A DNA stretch of 64,000 bases, from positions 1,222,001 to 1,286,000 of the forward strand of contig JAUPFP010000009.1 of assembly GCA_036925085.1 (NCBI GenBank), written 5' to 3'. Shown piece after piece: positions 22,370 to 33,584 of this stretch (within the stretch, counting starts at the first letter, position 1; every line of letters begins with the position of its first letter). Source of the stretch: Brachycybe producta. Its lineage: Eukaryota > Arthropoda > Diplopoda > Playtdesmida > Andrognathidae. The translations under genes were made by a program, and so were the position numbers. The notes beneath the pieces are model-generated. The model was not told where the DNA came from. It made no database searches and was given only the letters and a program-made list of their open reading frames with translations.

Positions 22370-24064
22370 GTTATTAAGGTGTACCCCAAAGTGATTGGGA
22401 CAAACTTTTTTGTAAATGGAACATCTACTGACAATGGACAACTTGGGACAACAATTTAAATTTTTTGGACAGTTATTATTTTTGAGAAAAGTTGCATTAC
22501 CTTAATGTCATACCCCAAGCTGTTTGGGACAACTAAAAACAACTGAAATAGAATATATAGCCAATGGACTAATTGGACAGTTTTTGAACAGTTGCCATTT
22601 TTGAGGAATATAAGTGTAAATATTTGGGGTATACCTTAATGCCATACCCCACATGTAGATATTTCAGCAACCAGTAATAGTAGAAGCATGGAACCTTTTT
22701 CATTGGCTTGTACTCTAAATGTACTTCAATGGACAATTTTCATTTTTGTTCAGACAGTTCCGGTTCCGGAAATACAGCCTTTTGAATTACCATTAAGGTA
22801 TACCCCAAGGTTATCCTAGAATAGAAACCGGAAATGGGACAAGTCTGAAACTTATACCATTGGACTGTACTCTCAATGGACTTCTACCGACAGTTTTTAA
22901 TTTTGTTCGGACACCTATGGTTCCAAAAATACAGCCTTTTGAATTACCATTAAGGTATACCCCAAGGTTATTCTAGAATAAAAACTGGAATTGGGACAAG
23001 TCTGAAACTTGTTCCATTGGATTGTACTCTTAATGAACTTCAATGGACAGTTTTCATTTTCGTTCGGACACCTCTGGTTCCGGAAATAGAGCCTTTTGAA
23101 ATATCATTAAGGTATACCTCAAGGTTATCCTAGAATGGAAACTGGAAATGGGACAAGTCTGAAACTTGTTCCAGTGGATTGTACTCCCAATGGACTTTAA
23201 TGGACAGTTTTCAATTTTGTTCGGACACCTCAAGTTAATGCATTTTTCACATTGTACTTTAATTAATGATAAAAAAAACATATTGTTACAAGCTTTTTTA
23301 TTAAAACAAGAAAAGTATTGGGCAATGTGCAAAACAATTCCAAATAAAGAATTAAACAGAACTAATAAATGAAAAGAACTAACTATTAAGAATTTAAATA
23401 AAGTATATCAAACAGAAAAAACAAGCATTCTTAAAAACACTTTTTCAATTCTTAATAGTTAGTTCTTTTCATTTATTAGTTCTGTTTAATTTTTTTTATT
23501 TGGAATTGTTGAGGTGTCCGAACGAAAATGAAAACTGTCCATTGAAGTCCATTGAGAGTACAATCCAAAGGAACAAGTTTCAGACTTGTCCCATTTTTGG
23601 TTTCCATTCTAGGATAACCTTGGTGTATACTTTAATGGTATTTCAAACGACTGTATTTCCGGAACTGGAGGTTTCCAAACAAAAATGAAAACTGTCCATT
23701 AAAGTCCACTTAAGAGTACAAGCCAATGAAAAAAGTTCCATGCTTCTACTATTACTGGTATGGCATTAAGGTATACCCCAAATGTTTACACTTATATTCC
23801 TCAAAAATGGTAACTGTCCAAAAAAATTGACAGTTGTCCCAATCAGTCCATTGGCTATATATTCTATTTCAGTTGTTGTTTTAGTTGTCCCAAACACTTT
23901 GGGGTATGACATTAGGGTGTACCCCAATTTTTGTATGCAACTTTTCTCAAAAATAAGAGCTGTTCAAAAAATTTAAATTGTTGTCCAAGTTGTCCATTGC
24001 CAGTAGATGTTGTCCCATTTACAAAGAAGTTTGGCCCAATCACTTTGGGGTACACCTTAATAAC
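22370..24064. mobile_element. 1.7-kb palindromic element with internal 158-bp repeats
   Basis: The ends GTTATTAAGGTGTACCCCAA and TTGGGGTACACCTTAATAAC are perfect inverted repeats. The left arm contains about three tandem units of about 158 bp, starting near 22792, 22950 and 23107. Each has ATTAAGGTATACCCCAAGG, GGGACAAGTCTGAAACTTG and GTTCGGACACCT. Flanks AGCAAAGAGTGCT (left) and AGCACAAAGAGTGCT (right) look like an unusually long target duplication. No protein is recognisable. Confidence 0.75.
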
Positions 24065-24222
24065 AGCACAAAGAGTGCTAGTATCGTTTTTCTATTGAAC
24101 CCATAGACCCGATGTTAAAGACAAAATGTTAATTTTTAAAATACACAGTCGCAGCATTATGTTTATTTTTCATGTTTAAAGTTGTCTAATTTTGATGGTT
24201 CAAAGTGCAATGTGCACCTTAA

Positions 24223-24991
24223 GAGTGTAGTGTTATGAGGCTAACTCGGGGTAGAAATCCAATTGTGTTCAATTATAGTATGAATGACATTATTCTTCAG
24301 AGTGTCAAGTGTTATAAGTACTTGGGGGTTACAATGACAGATAACCTTTCTTGAAAAAAATCACATTGATGGTGTTTACTTGGAGTACAAATGCTACATT
24401 TTAGTCAAAGAACATTGGGCACCTGCCCAGCACAAGTTAAAACTACTGCCTATCAAGCATTGGTTCGGCCTCATCTTGAGTATTGCTGGAATCCTCACTC
24501 TGTCACACTCACTCACTCAGTTGAAATGGTTCAGTGTAAGGCAGCCAGGTTTGTTTGTGGCCAGCACAAATTTACAGATAGTGTCACTAAGATGCTGTCA
24601 GTGCAACAATGGCATAGTTTGGCACACCGCAGGGCTGAGTTAAGTTTGAAATTGTTTAGAAAAATTACACGTGGTGATTGTCTTAAACCGCAGTCCAGTG
24701 ATATTCACAAAACACTATATGGGCAGGGCTGACCACTCTATGAAAATTAGGGAGATTTTCGCTAGGACAGATTCATATTATTGGTCTTTTATTCCTAGAG
24801 TTATAAGACAATGGAACTCTCTTCCTGAGGCAGTGGTGAATGGGGATAATTTTGTTTTGTGGGATTGACATTTGTATATTGATTTTGTTTTTATACAAGT
24901 GCATGTATATGTGTTGACAATGCTTAATGCTGTGCCCTCTGCCTTAGGCCTATTTGGCTGCTAGCAGAGTACTAATTGTAATTGTAATTGT
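24223..24991 (+). pseudogene. CR1-like LINE 3' fragment
   Basis: Reading with frameshifts, it encodes the C-terminal part of a non-LTR polyprotein: CYKYLGVTMTDNLS, TAYQALVRPHLEYCWNPHS, HRRAELSLKLFRKITRGDC and SFIPRVIRQWNSLPEAVV. Such a block follows the RT domain in CR1/jockey-like LINEs. It ends CTAGCAGAGTACTAATTGTA with a TAATTG repeat tail. It is 5'-truncated and inserted after CACCTTAA of family A copy 5. Confidence 0.85.
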
Positions 24992-25736
24992 AAATATATG
25001 CTGATCGAGTGATAGAATGACCAAAAAATTGGTAAGTGTGGTTCTATTTTTAAAAACTATTTCAAAATTGCAATTTTCTAAATCTTATGTTGAACTCCAT
25101 TGAGTACGCGCGCTCGTAAGCAAAAAAAAACATCGATTAAAATGCTTGTAAAATACGTAAAATAATAATAAAAAGAGCAGCATGCGTGTGCGCGCTAATG
25201 TGATAAATTAACTGTGGTTATTTAAAATTATTTTTACGTATTTTTACGAGTATTTTAATGAATGTTTTTTCTTATATGGGCGTCCTCAATGGAGTTTAAC
25301 ATACAGAGTTAGAATTCGCGATTTTGAAATAGTTTTTAAAAATATAATAGCCCACTTACCAATTTTTTGTCATTCTATCACTCTATCTGCATATATTTAA
25401 GGTGCACATTGCACTTTGAAAACCTAATATCAGACAACTTTAAACATAAAAAACATGCTGCGACTGTGTATTTTAAAAATTAACATTTTCTTCTTTAACA
25501 TTGGGTCTATGGGCTCAATAGAAAAACGATGATAGAGCTCTTCGAGGAGATTTTTTGAAGTAATTTTTGTGATGTAGCCACTTAACGACTACATATTTAA
25601 AAATAATTGCTAAAAAAAAGTTAATTTTTGCCCTAAAACGTTTCTGCTTAAAAAAAATAAAATAAATCTTTGCCTGGATTATTAGGAAATTTATTTGTGA
25701 GCGACCGTAAAAATTCATCATTTTTTTAAGACTTAC

Positions 25737-25952
25737 TTGCTGCCGGGAACGTCCACTTTCATTCCGTCGCTAACGGTACGAGGTCTAGTAGGCATACTGT
25801 CGGCTCGCTCTCGACTGTTTAGATGAGAAGGAATTGGGGCCGCTTGTTGGCGCCTCGTATGGACACTTATCGGCTTAGAAGCCTCGTTTGCAGATGAGCT
25901 TCGAGTACGAGGACGTGGGGCCACGTCGTCCTTACGACTTGACTTCATTTCA
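25737..25952 (-). CDS. IRS: IRS adaptor, post-PTB basic/serine exon
   Basis: It is 216 nt, from acceptor CTGTTGCAG|TGAAATG to donor AA|GTAAGT. It encodes NEMKSSRKDDVAPRPRTRSS through PTRPRTVSDGMK to PGS. In IRS proteins the segment just after the PTB domain has arginine-serine motifs (RPRTKS/RTxS types) that are targets of AKT and other kinases. PRPRTRSS, RERADSMP and RPRTVSDG fit that pattern. The phase matches the PTB exon (AA+T) and the next exon (AA+G). Confidence 0.92.
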
Positions 25953-26078
25953 CTGCAACAGAACACAAACTGAGTGAGAAACACAAAAGAAAAAAAGAAC
26001 GAAAGATGACAACACGAATCCTAGGAAACCTGAAAAAAATAGTTTTAAGCGTTCCCACTAGGCCCCGCGATATTTTTT

Positions 26079-26148
26079 TTGGGGGGAGGGAGGGGGGAGA
26101 GGGAGAGAGAGAGGGGGGGGGGGAGAGGGAGAGAGAGAGAGAGAGAGA
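26079..26148 (+). repeat. Purine-only low-complexity run
   Basis: GGGAGAGAGAG-type sequence within an IRS intron. Reading frames across it on either strand are artefacts. Confidence 0.8.
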
Positions 26149-26261
26149 AATTAAATGATACAGCCAATAAGATGAAAATTTATACACAAAAAAAATTAAA
26201 ATTTTTTAAAACCCAGAAGAAAATCAGCACGTGCGCCAATGTGTTGGCTTCACTGTGGTTT

Positions 26262-26395
26262 AAGAACCTAGATACACGTCCACCTTTATGTTTTTAGCAG
26301 ACGACAACAAGACAAATGAGTGTTATTATATGGTGTTACTAACACTGCAAGAAATCGACTCACAATCGCTCAATTAAAATACAGTAAAAAATGGT
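26262..26395 (+). repeat. Palindrome family B, left-end fragment
   Basis: It starts TTAAGAACCTAGATACACG and continues GACAAGACAAATGAGTG and CAATTAAAATACAGTAAA, then diverges. It directly follows a short family A-like piece (AGCACGTGCGCCAATGTG at 26225). Confidence 0.65.
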
Positions 26396-27278
26396 TTTCA
26401 GATTTCCTATCATATATAGTGAAGGTAATTAAAATGACTTAATTCACGAATCTGACATAATTTATATTCTTAATTCATTAATTTGCATTTCACTGCTAAT
26501 GTAAACATTGTATTTTTCCCCCATCGTAGAAGTGAAACAAGCAGGAATCAGGAATCACCACCAACATACCTAAAGAAAGGCTTTCTTTTGCATTTCCTCC
26601 CTCCACCCCAGCATTTTTTAAAAATAAAACGTTTTTTTTTTTCAAAAAACGAACACTATTAAATTTACATTTCTAATTGAATCATTCAGTAATCTCGGGG
26701 ACAGGTATTTAAAACTGATCAATTTTCTTTCTTTCTTGCGTTTTTTTCTTTTCCCGCCGTTTTTTTAAAACACTTTTTTTATTTTTCCGTAACCGTAAAC
26801 GTTTTTTTAATTTACAACACTAGTCGATATTAATTAAAGAAAATTAGATTACTTTGATAATTTGTAGTAATACGATAAAACGATAAAACGCACACAAGAG
26901 GCAAAAAAGCCCGATCCATATACACGAATAGCAAACGTTTTCCGTTGGATCGTTATCTTTTTTTTTTTAGGAGGGCGACCCAGTCACCCAACGGAAAAAT
27001 ACATCTACCAGAGATCTTCAGTTGTAGGGGCTACTGAGTCAGGCTTTTACTTCTCTTGTGTGCGTTTAAACGAAATACAACAGATTCTCAAAGTAAGTTT
27101 ATTTTGTGTTCTTATTCACGACATACCTTTTATATTTTAATTAAGACACTAATTATATTTTTAATAACTTGGATATTTTAGGGAAAAAAAGTCTTTAACT
27201 ACGCTAGTGCCAACCATGTCACGTTGCATGAAACAAGTACGTTTACTGAAAGAAGCTTAAGTGAGTTAAGTAACTCAC
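26396..27278. other. IRS intron segment, nothing recognised
   Basis: AT-rich with several T runs. No coding or repeat signal can be supported. Confidence 0.4.
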
Positions 27279-27421
27279 TTCAGTATTGCCTCGTGCATGT
27301 TCTGAGCAATTAGTGTGTCTTCGGTCAGCATCCAAAGTTCTCCGGCTCCCGTTACAGCCGAACGACCGACCTCCATGAAAAAGAAGCAGTCGGAATGACC
27401 GCAACGCCTGATACTCATCAA
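27279..27421 (-). CDS. IRS: IRS adaptor, PTB domain exon 2
   Basis: It is 143 nt, from acceptor TTTTTTAG|TTGATG to donor AA|GTGAGT. It encodes [20 protein letters not shown] then [20 protein letters not shown] and NMHEAIL. This is the second half of the IRS phosphotyrosine-binding domain. SIRRCGHS and VGRSAVTG carry the arginines that contact phosphotyrosine in vertebrate IRS PTB domains, and NMHEAIL is the C-terminal helix. The family block is unmistakable. It ends in phase 2, completed by the exon at 25952. Confidence 0.96.
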
Positions 27422-27489
27422 CTAAAAAAGCAAAACAAAAAAAAACAAATATCATTATTGAATTCGAACAGCGACTGCAACATACATAC

Positions 27490-27632
27490 TGGAAACTCGA
27501 GCATAACCGGACAGTCAATGTTCATTTTGATGAGAGTCAAAGTGCGAGCCGTCAGGCATAGCCTATGTGGTCCCAGAATCTTTTTACTGCTTCCAAGACC
27601 TTTGCTTTTTACGTTTACCTGCCACACATGTT
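27490..27632 (-). CDS. IRS: IRS adaptor, PTB domain exon 1
   Basis: It is 143 nt, from acceptor TCCTTTATAG|AACATG to donor CCA|GTATGT. It encodes EHVWQVNVKSKGLGSSKKIL then GPHRLCLTARTLTLIKMN and the end MLEFP. The order VWQV, KGLG, RLCLT and a Lys-rich strand is diagnostic for the IRS PTB domain, which binds NPxY motifs in the insulin receptor juxtamembrane region. The first codon is split (G|AA) and is completed by the last base of the PH exon at 37833. So PH and PTB follow each other closely in the protein despite a 10.2-kb intron. Confidence 0.95.
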
Positions 27633-27724
27633 CTATAAAGGACAAAAAAAAAGAAAACTTGTGAAAATTAAAACCTTCATTGTCCACTGTCAATTTTTAA
27701 TATAAAATCAGTAAAAAAACAGCA

Positions 27725-27860
27725 GCTTTTAAAGACCCGGATAGATCATGCTCGCGAATCGTTCTAGAACAGTTCGCGAACAGAAACAGAACCCGGATTA
27801 GACAGGATCTCACAAATAGTTCTAGAGCTGTTCACGAACCGGTACAACACGGTCTCGACG
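27725..27860. repeat. Imperfect 70-bp duplication with TTCTAGAA/TTCGCGAA palindromes
   Basis: Two related blocks follow each other: GAATCGTTCTAGAACAGTTC with GCGAACAG, and AATAGTTCTAGAGCTGTTC with ACGAACCGG. The first is a run of alternating TTC/GAA pentamers. It lies in the large IRS intron, about 100 bases from the PTB exon's acceptor. Confidence 0.5.
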
Positions 27861-28048
27861 TGAGTGAGCTCGTCTCGACAGTTTATAATTATTACAAACA
27901 ACTCATGCAAAATTATATTCAAACAAATAAAACAAATTTGTCAAATTTGTGAAAATGGAGGAGGAAATAAAAAACGTCATTGAACAATATCAACTACATC
28001 CCAATTTTGTTTGTTATATTTAATAGTTTATTTATAATAATAATAATT

Positions 28049-28780
28049 AGGGATGGGCAATTCGAATCCTCGAATCCCGCGAATCTTGAAAAAGATTCGA
28101 AAAATCGAATCTTTGCGCTTTTTTTGTCTTTCGAATCTTTCGAATCCTAACCTTAAAAGTGGTTTTAGGGCAAATGTCCCTTTATTGCAGATGGTTTTAG
28201 GGCAAATGTCCCTTTATTGCAGATGGTTTTAGGGCAAATGTCCCTTTATTGCAGATGGTTTTAGGGCAAATGTCCCTTTATTGCAGATGGTTTTAGGGCA
28301 AATGTCCCTTTAATGCAGACGGTTTTCGGGCAATGTCCCTTTATTGCAGACGGTTTTCGGGCAAATGTCCCTTTATTGCAGACGGTTTTCGGGCAAATGT
28401 CCCTTTAGGGCAAATGGTTTTAGGGCAAGGGCCTTTAGGGCAAATGGTTTTAGGGCAAGTGCCTTTAGGGCAAATGGTTTTAGGGCAAAAGTCCCTTTAG
28501 GGCAAGATTCTTTAGGGCAAATGTCTCTTTAGGGCAAATGTCTTTAGGACAAATGTCTCTTTAGGGCAAGTGTCTTTAGGACAAATGTCTTTAGGACAAA
28601 TGTCTCACACCCATTTGTATCTTTTTAATGAATAACATAGGATTCTTTCTAATATAGGATTCTTTCGAGAGATTCGTTAGATTCGATAACCTTTTAGGAT
28701 TCGGATTCGAGAAAATTTAGGATTCCGATTCGAGAAAATTTAAGATTCGGATTCGAGAAAATTTAGGATTCGTCCCACCT
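28049..28780. repeat. GATTCG-rich MITE, copy 2, with an array in its middle
   Basis: The ends match copy 1 (GGGATGGGCAATTCGAATCC at left, TTCGTCCCACCT at right). The middle found in copies 1 and 3 is replaced by the tandem array at 28161-28613. Confidence 0.65.
28161..28613 (+). repeat. GGGCAAATGTCC tandem array (32-bp units), copy 1
   Basis: The first five units are GGTTTTAGGGCAAATGTCCC plus TTTATTGCAGAT (32 bp). Later units are shorter and more variable. The array ends TGTCTCACACCCA, nearly the same end as the large array at 35-36.4 kb. Confidence 0.85.
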
Positions 28781-29278
28781 TTAATATTTATTGTTGTTTT
28801 CACCTCCCAGGATGGCACTAATGCCGTTTTGAAAAGATAATGAACGTAATGAACGACTCTACAAAATATATTATGTCAATGTGTTGTCTATACGTTTCGT
28901 ACAACAATACATGAGAAATAACCATTTTCTATTGCAATGTCCTGTTTAAATCGCTGCAGTTATGTAATTCTTAAAGATATGGTAATTTACTATCAGACAG
29001 TAATTGCAGCAGACATTTCAACGTTTTATTCGATGTTTTAATTTGTAAAAAAATCGGATAACTAGTTGTCGAGAAAATCGCGATTTCATAATTTCATTCA
29101 GTCGCCATGTTTATGACATCCTTACTCGAATGCAGTGCCGCAACTAAGAATTTTGCGCCTGGAGACTACATTACTGCGAACGCCCCTTACCTCCCTACAA
29201 GCTACTCAAACACATTTGAGTAGTTAGTATAGTATGAATAAATGTGAATTTTTAGGGTTGCAACTTTGCAAGTGTTAT
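28781..29278. other. IRS intron segment, nothing recognised
   Basis: No coding or repeat signal can be supported here. Confidence 0.35.
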
Positions 29279-29563
29279 ACCTAGTACACACCTGATAATT
29301 TAAATGCATTTAAATAATAAACATGTTCTGCTGAGAGCCCTGTGAAGGGCAAACAAACAAAGTATGTTGAATTCAATTTATTCAGTTAATAATCTGAAAA
29401 TATTGCATTAATGCTTAAATATATAAACTATTGACAAAATATTGATTTAGTATTTCAATTTAAAATAATAATAAAGTCAATTTTTATTTGGTTCGTGTCC
29501 TTAACTGGATTCCGTATAATTCGCCTAAACACATTTCATTTGAACTCATGTGTGTACAAGGTA
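29279..29563. repeat. Dispersed MITE, partner of 45172-45470
   Basis: The sequence from CTAGTACACACCTGATAATT to TGTGTACAAGGT matches the reverse complement of 45172-45470 almost throughout, including GGGCAAACAAACAA and TTAACTGGATTCCGTATAAT. The ends carry GTACACAC/GTGTGTAC inverted repeats. Confidence 0.7.
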
Positions 29564-29851
29564 TTAGCAAAAACTACGATATTCTCTTTAGTAGGTATTG
29601 CTTATTAAATTTTGCAAATTGCACGACGGGTTTACTAGTGTGAATAATTTGAACAATACATGAAAACTACTAAATTAATGTGCAATAAGAAAAATAGTAG
29701 GAAAAAAGTAGAATTTCAAAAATTATAACTTTTTTAATTTTAATTTCTAAACAGCTTGGCGCCCCTGTTTGTTGGCGCCCAGAGATTAACTTTCTCCCAT
29801 CCTCCTCGTTGTTACGCCACTGCTCGAGCTTCACCCTGAACATTTTTTGTA

Positions 29852-30298
29852 CTAGTGGGTACCACCCGTCATAAATGATGGAAGCAAACTTCTAGTTTCA
29901 TTTTGCTACCAAAAGTATTTAACTACTAGTGGGGTAACCCGTCATAAATGACGGGAGCAAAATTCACAGGCAATTATGCGCATGCGCGTCGTTTTTTCCT
30001 TTTTTTACTTCTTTCATTTCAATTTCAGTCATCCCCTCCCACTTTTTTCCCCCTCCACGTTTCTCTCTCTCTCTCTCTCTCCCTCCCTCCCTCCCCTCTA
30101 CACTTTCCAACATTTTCTCTCCTCTCCAATTTAATATCATGGGGTTCTTGGATGAGAAGGGTGCAACATATAGTTGACCTTGAGGAAAAAAAAAGCTGTT
30201 CATTTCTTCATTTATTTAAATTTATATAAATTCCGATGTGCTTCAAGGTTTTTGTACAGTGTTACTCTACACACACACACGGACACACAGACCTGGGA
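29852..30298 (-). mobile_element. Helitron-like element, copy 3, with double terminus
   Basis: Read on the minus strand it starts TCCCAGGTCTGTG at 30298 and has a first 3' end (hairpin, CTAG) at 29926-29929. A second end lies at 29852-29855 after the same spacer (AAATACTTTTGGTAGC) as copy 2. A (TC)n tract lies inside. The insertion is in the large IRS intron. Confidence 0.6.
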
Positions 30299-30576
30299 TA
30301 TTATATATATAATTTTATAAGCACCTTAATATTGTTTGGATCGGAAGAGCGAAACATAAAGTTGACCATGAGAAAAACCGGTTCATTTAAATTTAAATAA
30401 ATTCCGACGTGCTTTAAACGTTTTTGCCTTTGTTTGGACAGCGTTACACACAGACAGACAGACAAAGACAGATAAGAACATTATAATCTTTTCGTTTTCT
30501 GGGAAGATTTTCCAAAAAAAAAATGTTCCATGCTATTCTCCTGAAATGCAGAATAAGCAGAGTTCCAGTCCATAAA

Positions 30577-31028
30577 GAATCGTTTTCACGATAGTTGCTG
30601 TCATGACAGGAAAATTAATTTAAAACGCCCCACCTGCCGGAAGGCTTAGGGCTGTCATGACATCAGCAACTATCGCGAGAACTATCATCGTGAAGACCAC
30701 ATGATAGTCAACTATCGCACCGTCGCGAGATAGCACTATCACACTATCTCATTTGACTAGATAGTTGATAGTACTGTCGCGATATTAATAGTTGTTGTGT
30801 GACCGCTTGTATGGAAATATCCACTTTGTAGGGATATTTGGCTACTGTAGGGAGAGAGGCAACACTGTTGTTGACTCAATGATATCTATGAAGTAGACGT
30901 CAAACTGTCATGACAGAACTATCACGTTACTTCAAGACATGTAGGACAGTTGCTGTCGTGAGAGTGAACTATCGCAACTTTCATGACAGCTAATCTCATT
31001 AAAGAACTACCGCCGTGAAAACGAGGAT
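30577..31028. mobile_element. CTATCG-rich MITE, copy 1
   Basis: The termini CGTTTTCACGATAGTTGCTG and CGCCGTGAAAACG are inverted. The body is full of short palindromes (CTGTCATGACAG, ATAGTGCTATC-like, CTATCGCGA). It lies in inverted orientation to copy 2 about 110 bases away. Confidence 0.65.
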
Positions 31029-31138
31029 TAATACTGTACTACTATGGTCAAAGAAAGAAAAATATTATATTCGCTTCGTTTTCTGAGAAGATTTTCCAAA
31101 AAAAAAAAAAAAATGTACCTATGCATGTCCCTGCTATA

Positions 31139-31544
31139 AGCCTCGTTTTCAAGGCGATAGTTCTATCGTGAGAGTAGCTGTCATGAAAGTTGTGATAGTT
31201 CACTCACGATAGCAACTGTCTACACCTCCTGAAGTAACGTGATAGTTCTGTCATGACAGGTTTGACGTCGACTTCATAGATATCATTGAGTCAACAACAG
31301 TGTTGCCTCTCTCCCTACAGTAGCCAAATATCCCTACAAAGTGGATATTTCCATACAAGCGGTCACACAACAACTATTAATATTGCGACAGTACTATCAA
31401 CTATCTAGTCAAATGAGATAGTGTGATAGTGCTATCTCGCGACGGTGCGATAGTTGACTATCATGTGGTTTTCATGATGATAGTTCTCGCGATAGTTGCT
31501 CTCATGACAGCAACTATCGTGACAACTATCACCGTGAAAACGGG
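31139..31544. mobile_element. CTATCG-rich MITE, copy 2
   Basis: It has the same family ends (CCTCGTTTTCAAGGCGATAG and CACCGTGAAAACGGG). The flanking host sequence GCAGAATAAGCA..GAGTT, seen before copy 1 at 30550, recurs after copy 2 at 31548, so a local segment was duplicated along with the insertions. Confidence 0.65.
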
Positions 31545-32327
31545 CAAATGCAGAATAAGCAAGAGTTCTAGTCCATTATTCTTTTTCCTATATGTAGAAT
31601 TTTAAATGACTACTTATATAACACCTTAATTATACGTAAATTCTTTTTATATAAAATCTTTAGTAAATATTCTCCTAGGGTTACCATAATTCACAGCATT
31701 GCCAACGTTACTTTTTTTTTTTAAAAAAAATGCCTATTCATCCAAAAAAATTGCTTGTTTTATTTAAGAATCTCACAATTCATGGTGATTCAAATGACAT
31801 ACAAAACAGAACTTCCTCGTGTCTCAACGTTCTCATAAACAACCTCAAAACGAACTCAAAGGATATAAATTAAACAGTCCAGTGGCACGACCATAGGGGG
31901 AGCTAAAGCCCCCCCAAGACCAGTTACTTAGCCGTGCTGGAGCTCAGTGGAGCAGCATACCAGTAATGTTTTTAGGACAGGAGCAAAAGCTACAGTATGC
32001 TATATATGTCCTTAAAATATTTTTCCTTTTAATAAATATATTGAACTTTTGCTTTGAATAAACAGTAGTTATAACTAGTATAGAGCATCCGACAACTGGC
32101 TTTATAATTATATTCAAGGGCCCGGGCGGACTGCCCCCTCGCCCCTTCCTTGCTACACAACCGCAAACGATTATCAAAAACTCTTGGTTTCTACACATAT
32201 AAAATGAAATTATAAAGTGAAATTTTAATTTCAAACACAGCAGTTCTTAAATATTGGTCAATTCTTTTATCCAAATTAATAGAAGAACTTTTTATCGAAA
32301 AACCGGTATTCAAAGGTCAATTTATCG
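31545..32327. other. IRS intron segment, nothing recognised
   Basis: Apart from the short duplicated flank near 31550, no repeat boundary or gene is visible. Confidence 0.35.
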
Positions 32328-33255
32328 TTAAGAGCCTACATACAGCATTTAGTTAAAAAAAATTTCCAAATGTAGACGCTGCGATCGTTTTTAATTGAAA
32401 AACGGTTTTTTTAGCATTTTTTCTCCATGTTTCAAGTCACATAATAATAATTAATAGAAAAATAATTTCGCGTGCTAACCTTATAAAAAGAAACCATCGT
32501 GAAGCCAATAGATTAATGCACGTGCTAATTTTTATGTGATTGTTCTAAATCGTTTTTAATGGGAGTTCTTCAAATGTTTGGGTGACAGTTTTTGGGTCCT
32601 ATGGGACTTAACATGGAGTAAACAAGAAATTCAAGAAACCCTATAGACCTCCACTGCTTTAATATACGCTTTCATATATCATACAACCAATTTTCTTTCA
32701 TTGTTACATGCGTGTGCAACTGTTTGTTTCTAATAAATTCATAAAAAAATAACCCCGGGATAAAATTTTCTAAATTTTTGTCACGAACGTCATATTGACC
32801 CACTGAATTAAACAAAATATACTGCATATCTTTATCTCATTCCGTTCTTGAGTTGTTCAACCCACAAACTCGAGGTTCCGGACATACAGACATCCTTTTT
32901 TTGTCCCTTTTCTTGCATTTAAACATTATTAAAAATAGAAGGAGCTTTTCAAAATTTATAAAAAGGAAACATCGTGAATGTTTGTGGGACGATTTTTGAT
33001 CCCAATGGGATTTAACGTGGGATTAAAAACGAAAGATTTTGAACCTTGTTTAAAAATAGAAGCACCTTTTCAAAAATTATATAAATCAAGCATGTAAAGA
33101 ACAATACCTTTTATTGCATTTTGCGCTTTACATTATTTTAATTGAGCGATTGTCAGGCGATTTCTTGCAGTTTTAGTAACACCATATAGTAACACTCATT
33201 TGACTCGTTGTCGTCTGCTCAAAACAACAAGATGGAGGACGTATCTAGGCTCTTG
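32328..33255. mobile_element. Palindrome family B, copy 3
   Basis: It starts TTAAGAGCCTACATACAGC and ends GTATCTAGGCTCTTGA. An insertion at about 32640-32932 lies in its middle. The arms contain AGAAGGAGCTTTTCAAAATT and GGGACGATTTTTGATCCC. Confidence 0.65.
32640..32932 (-). mobile_element. Collapsed copy of the minisatellite-bearing element
   Basis: On the minus strand the end reads GCACACGCATGTAACAATGA, then TTGGTTGTATGATATATGAA, AAAGCAGTGGAGGTCTATAG and GGTTTCTTGAA. This is the same order as after the minisatellites at 59.36 and 62.43 kb. The other end (GAACTCAAGAACGGAATGAG-like, with GGACATACAGACATCC) matches 58750-58830. Only about one repeat unit remains between the two parts. Confidence 0.7.
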
Positions 33256-33584
33256 ATACCGATGTACCAAAATAGTCCGGTAATACCGGTTGACCAGTAA
33301 CAATAAAAGCAGTTATGAAAACCCTAATTTGTGTATTCCAGTTTCTAATAAAAATATTTGAGGCCCCAAAAAAAAGTTCCAATTCCTTTGTCAATGAAAC
33401 GTGAACATTGAAGCGAAAGGAATAAAAACATTTGCAAAAAAACAAAAATTTATCCCTATTTTTTTGTAAACACCTGGTTTATCTCACTAAGTGCAACAAC
33501 AAACAAAAAAACAAAGTGTTTCCAAGATACACCAACATTCAATCTTCCTTATTTTTTTTTTGAGTTACAAAACGCTTTTCTACG

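Larger units (their letters stand above)
22319..25585. mobile_element. Palindrome family A, copy 5, carrying two nested insertions
   Basis: It starts TTAAGAGGCTACATCAC and ends GATGTAGCCACTTAA. It is interrupted by a 1.7-kb palindrome (22370-24064) and a LINE fragment (24223-24991). Without these it is about 800 bp, the family's normal length. It lies within the IRS intron between the exons at 22048 and 25737. Confidence 0.75.
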
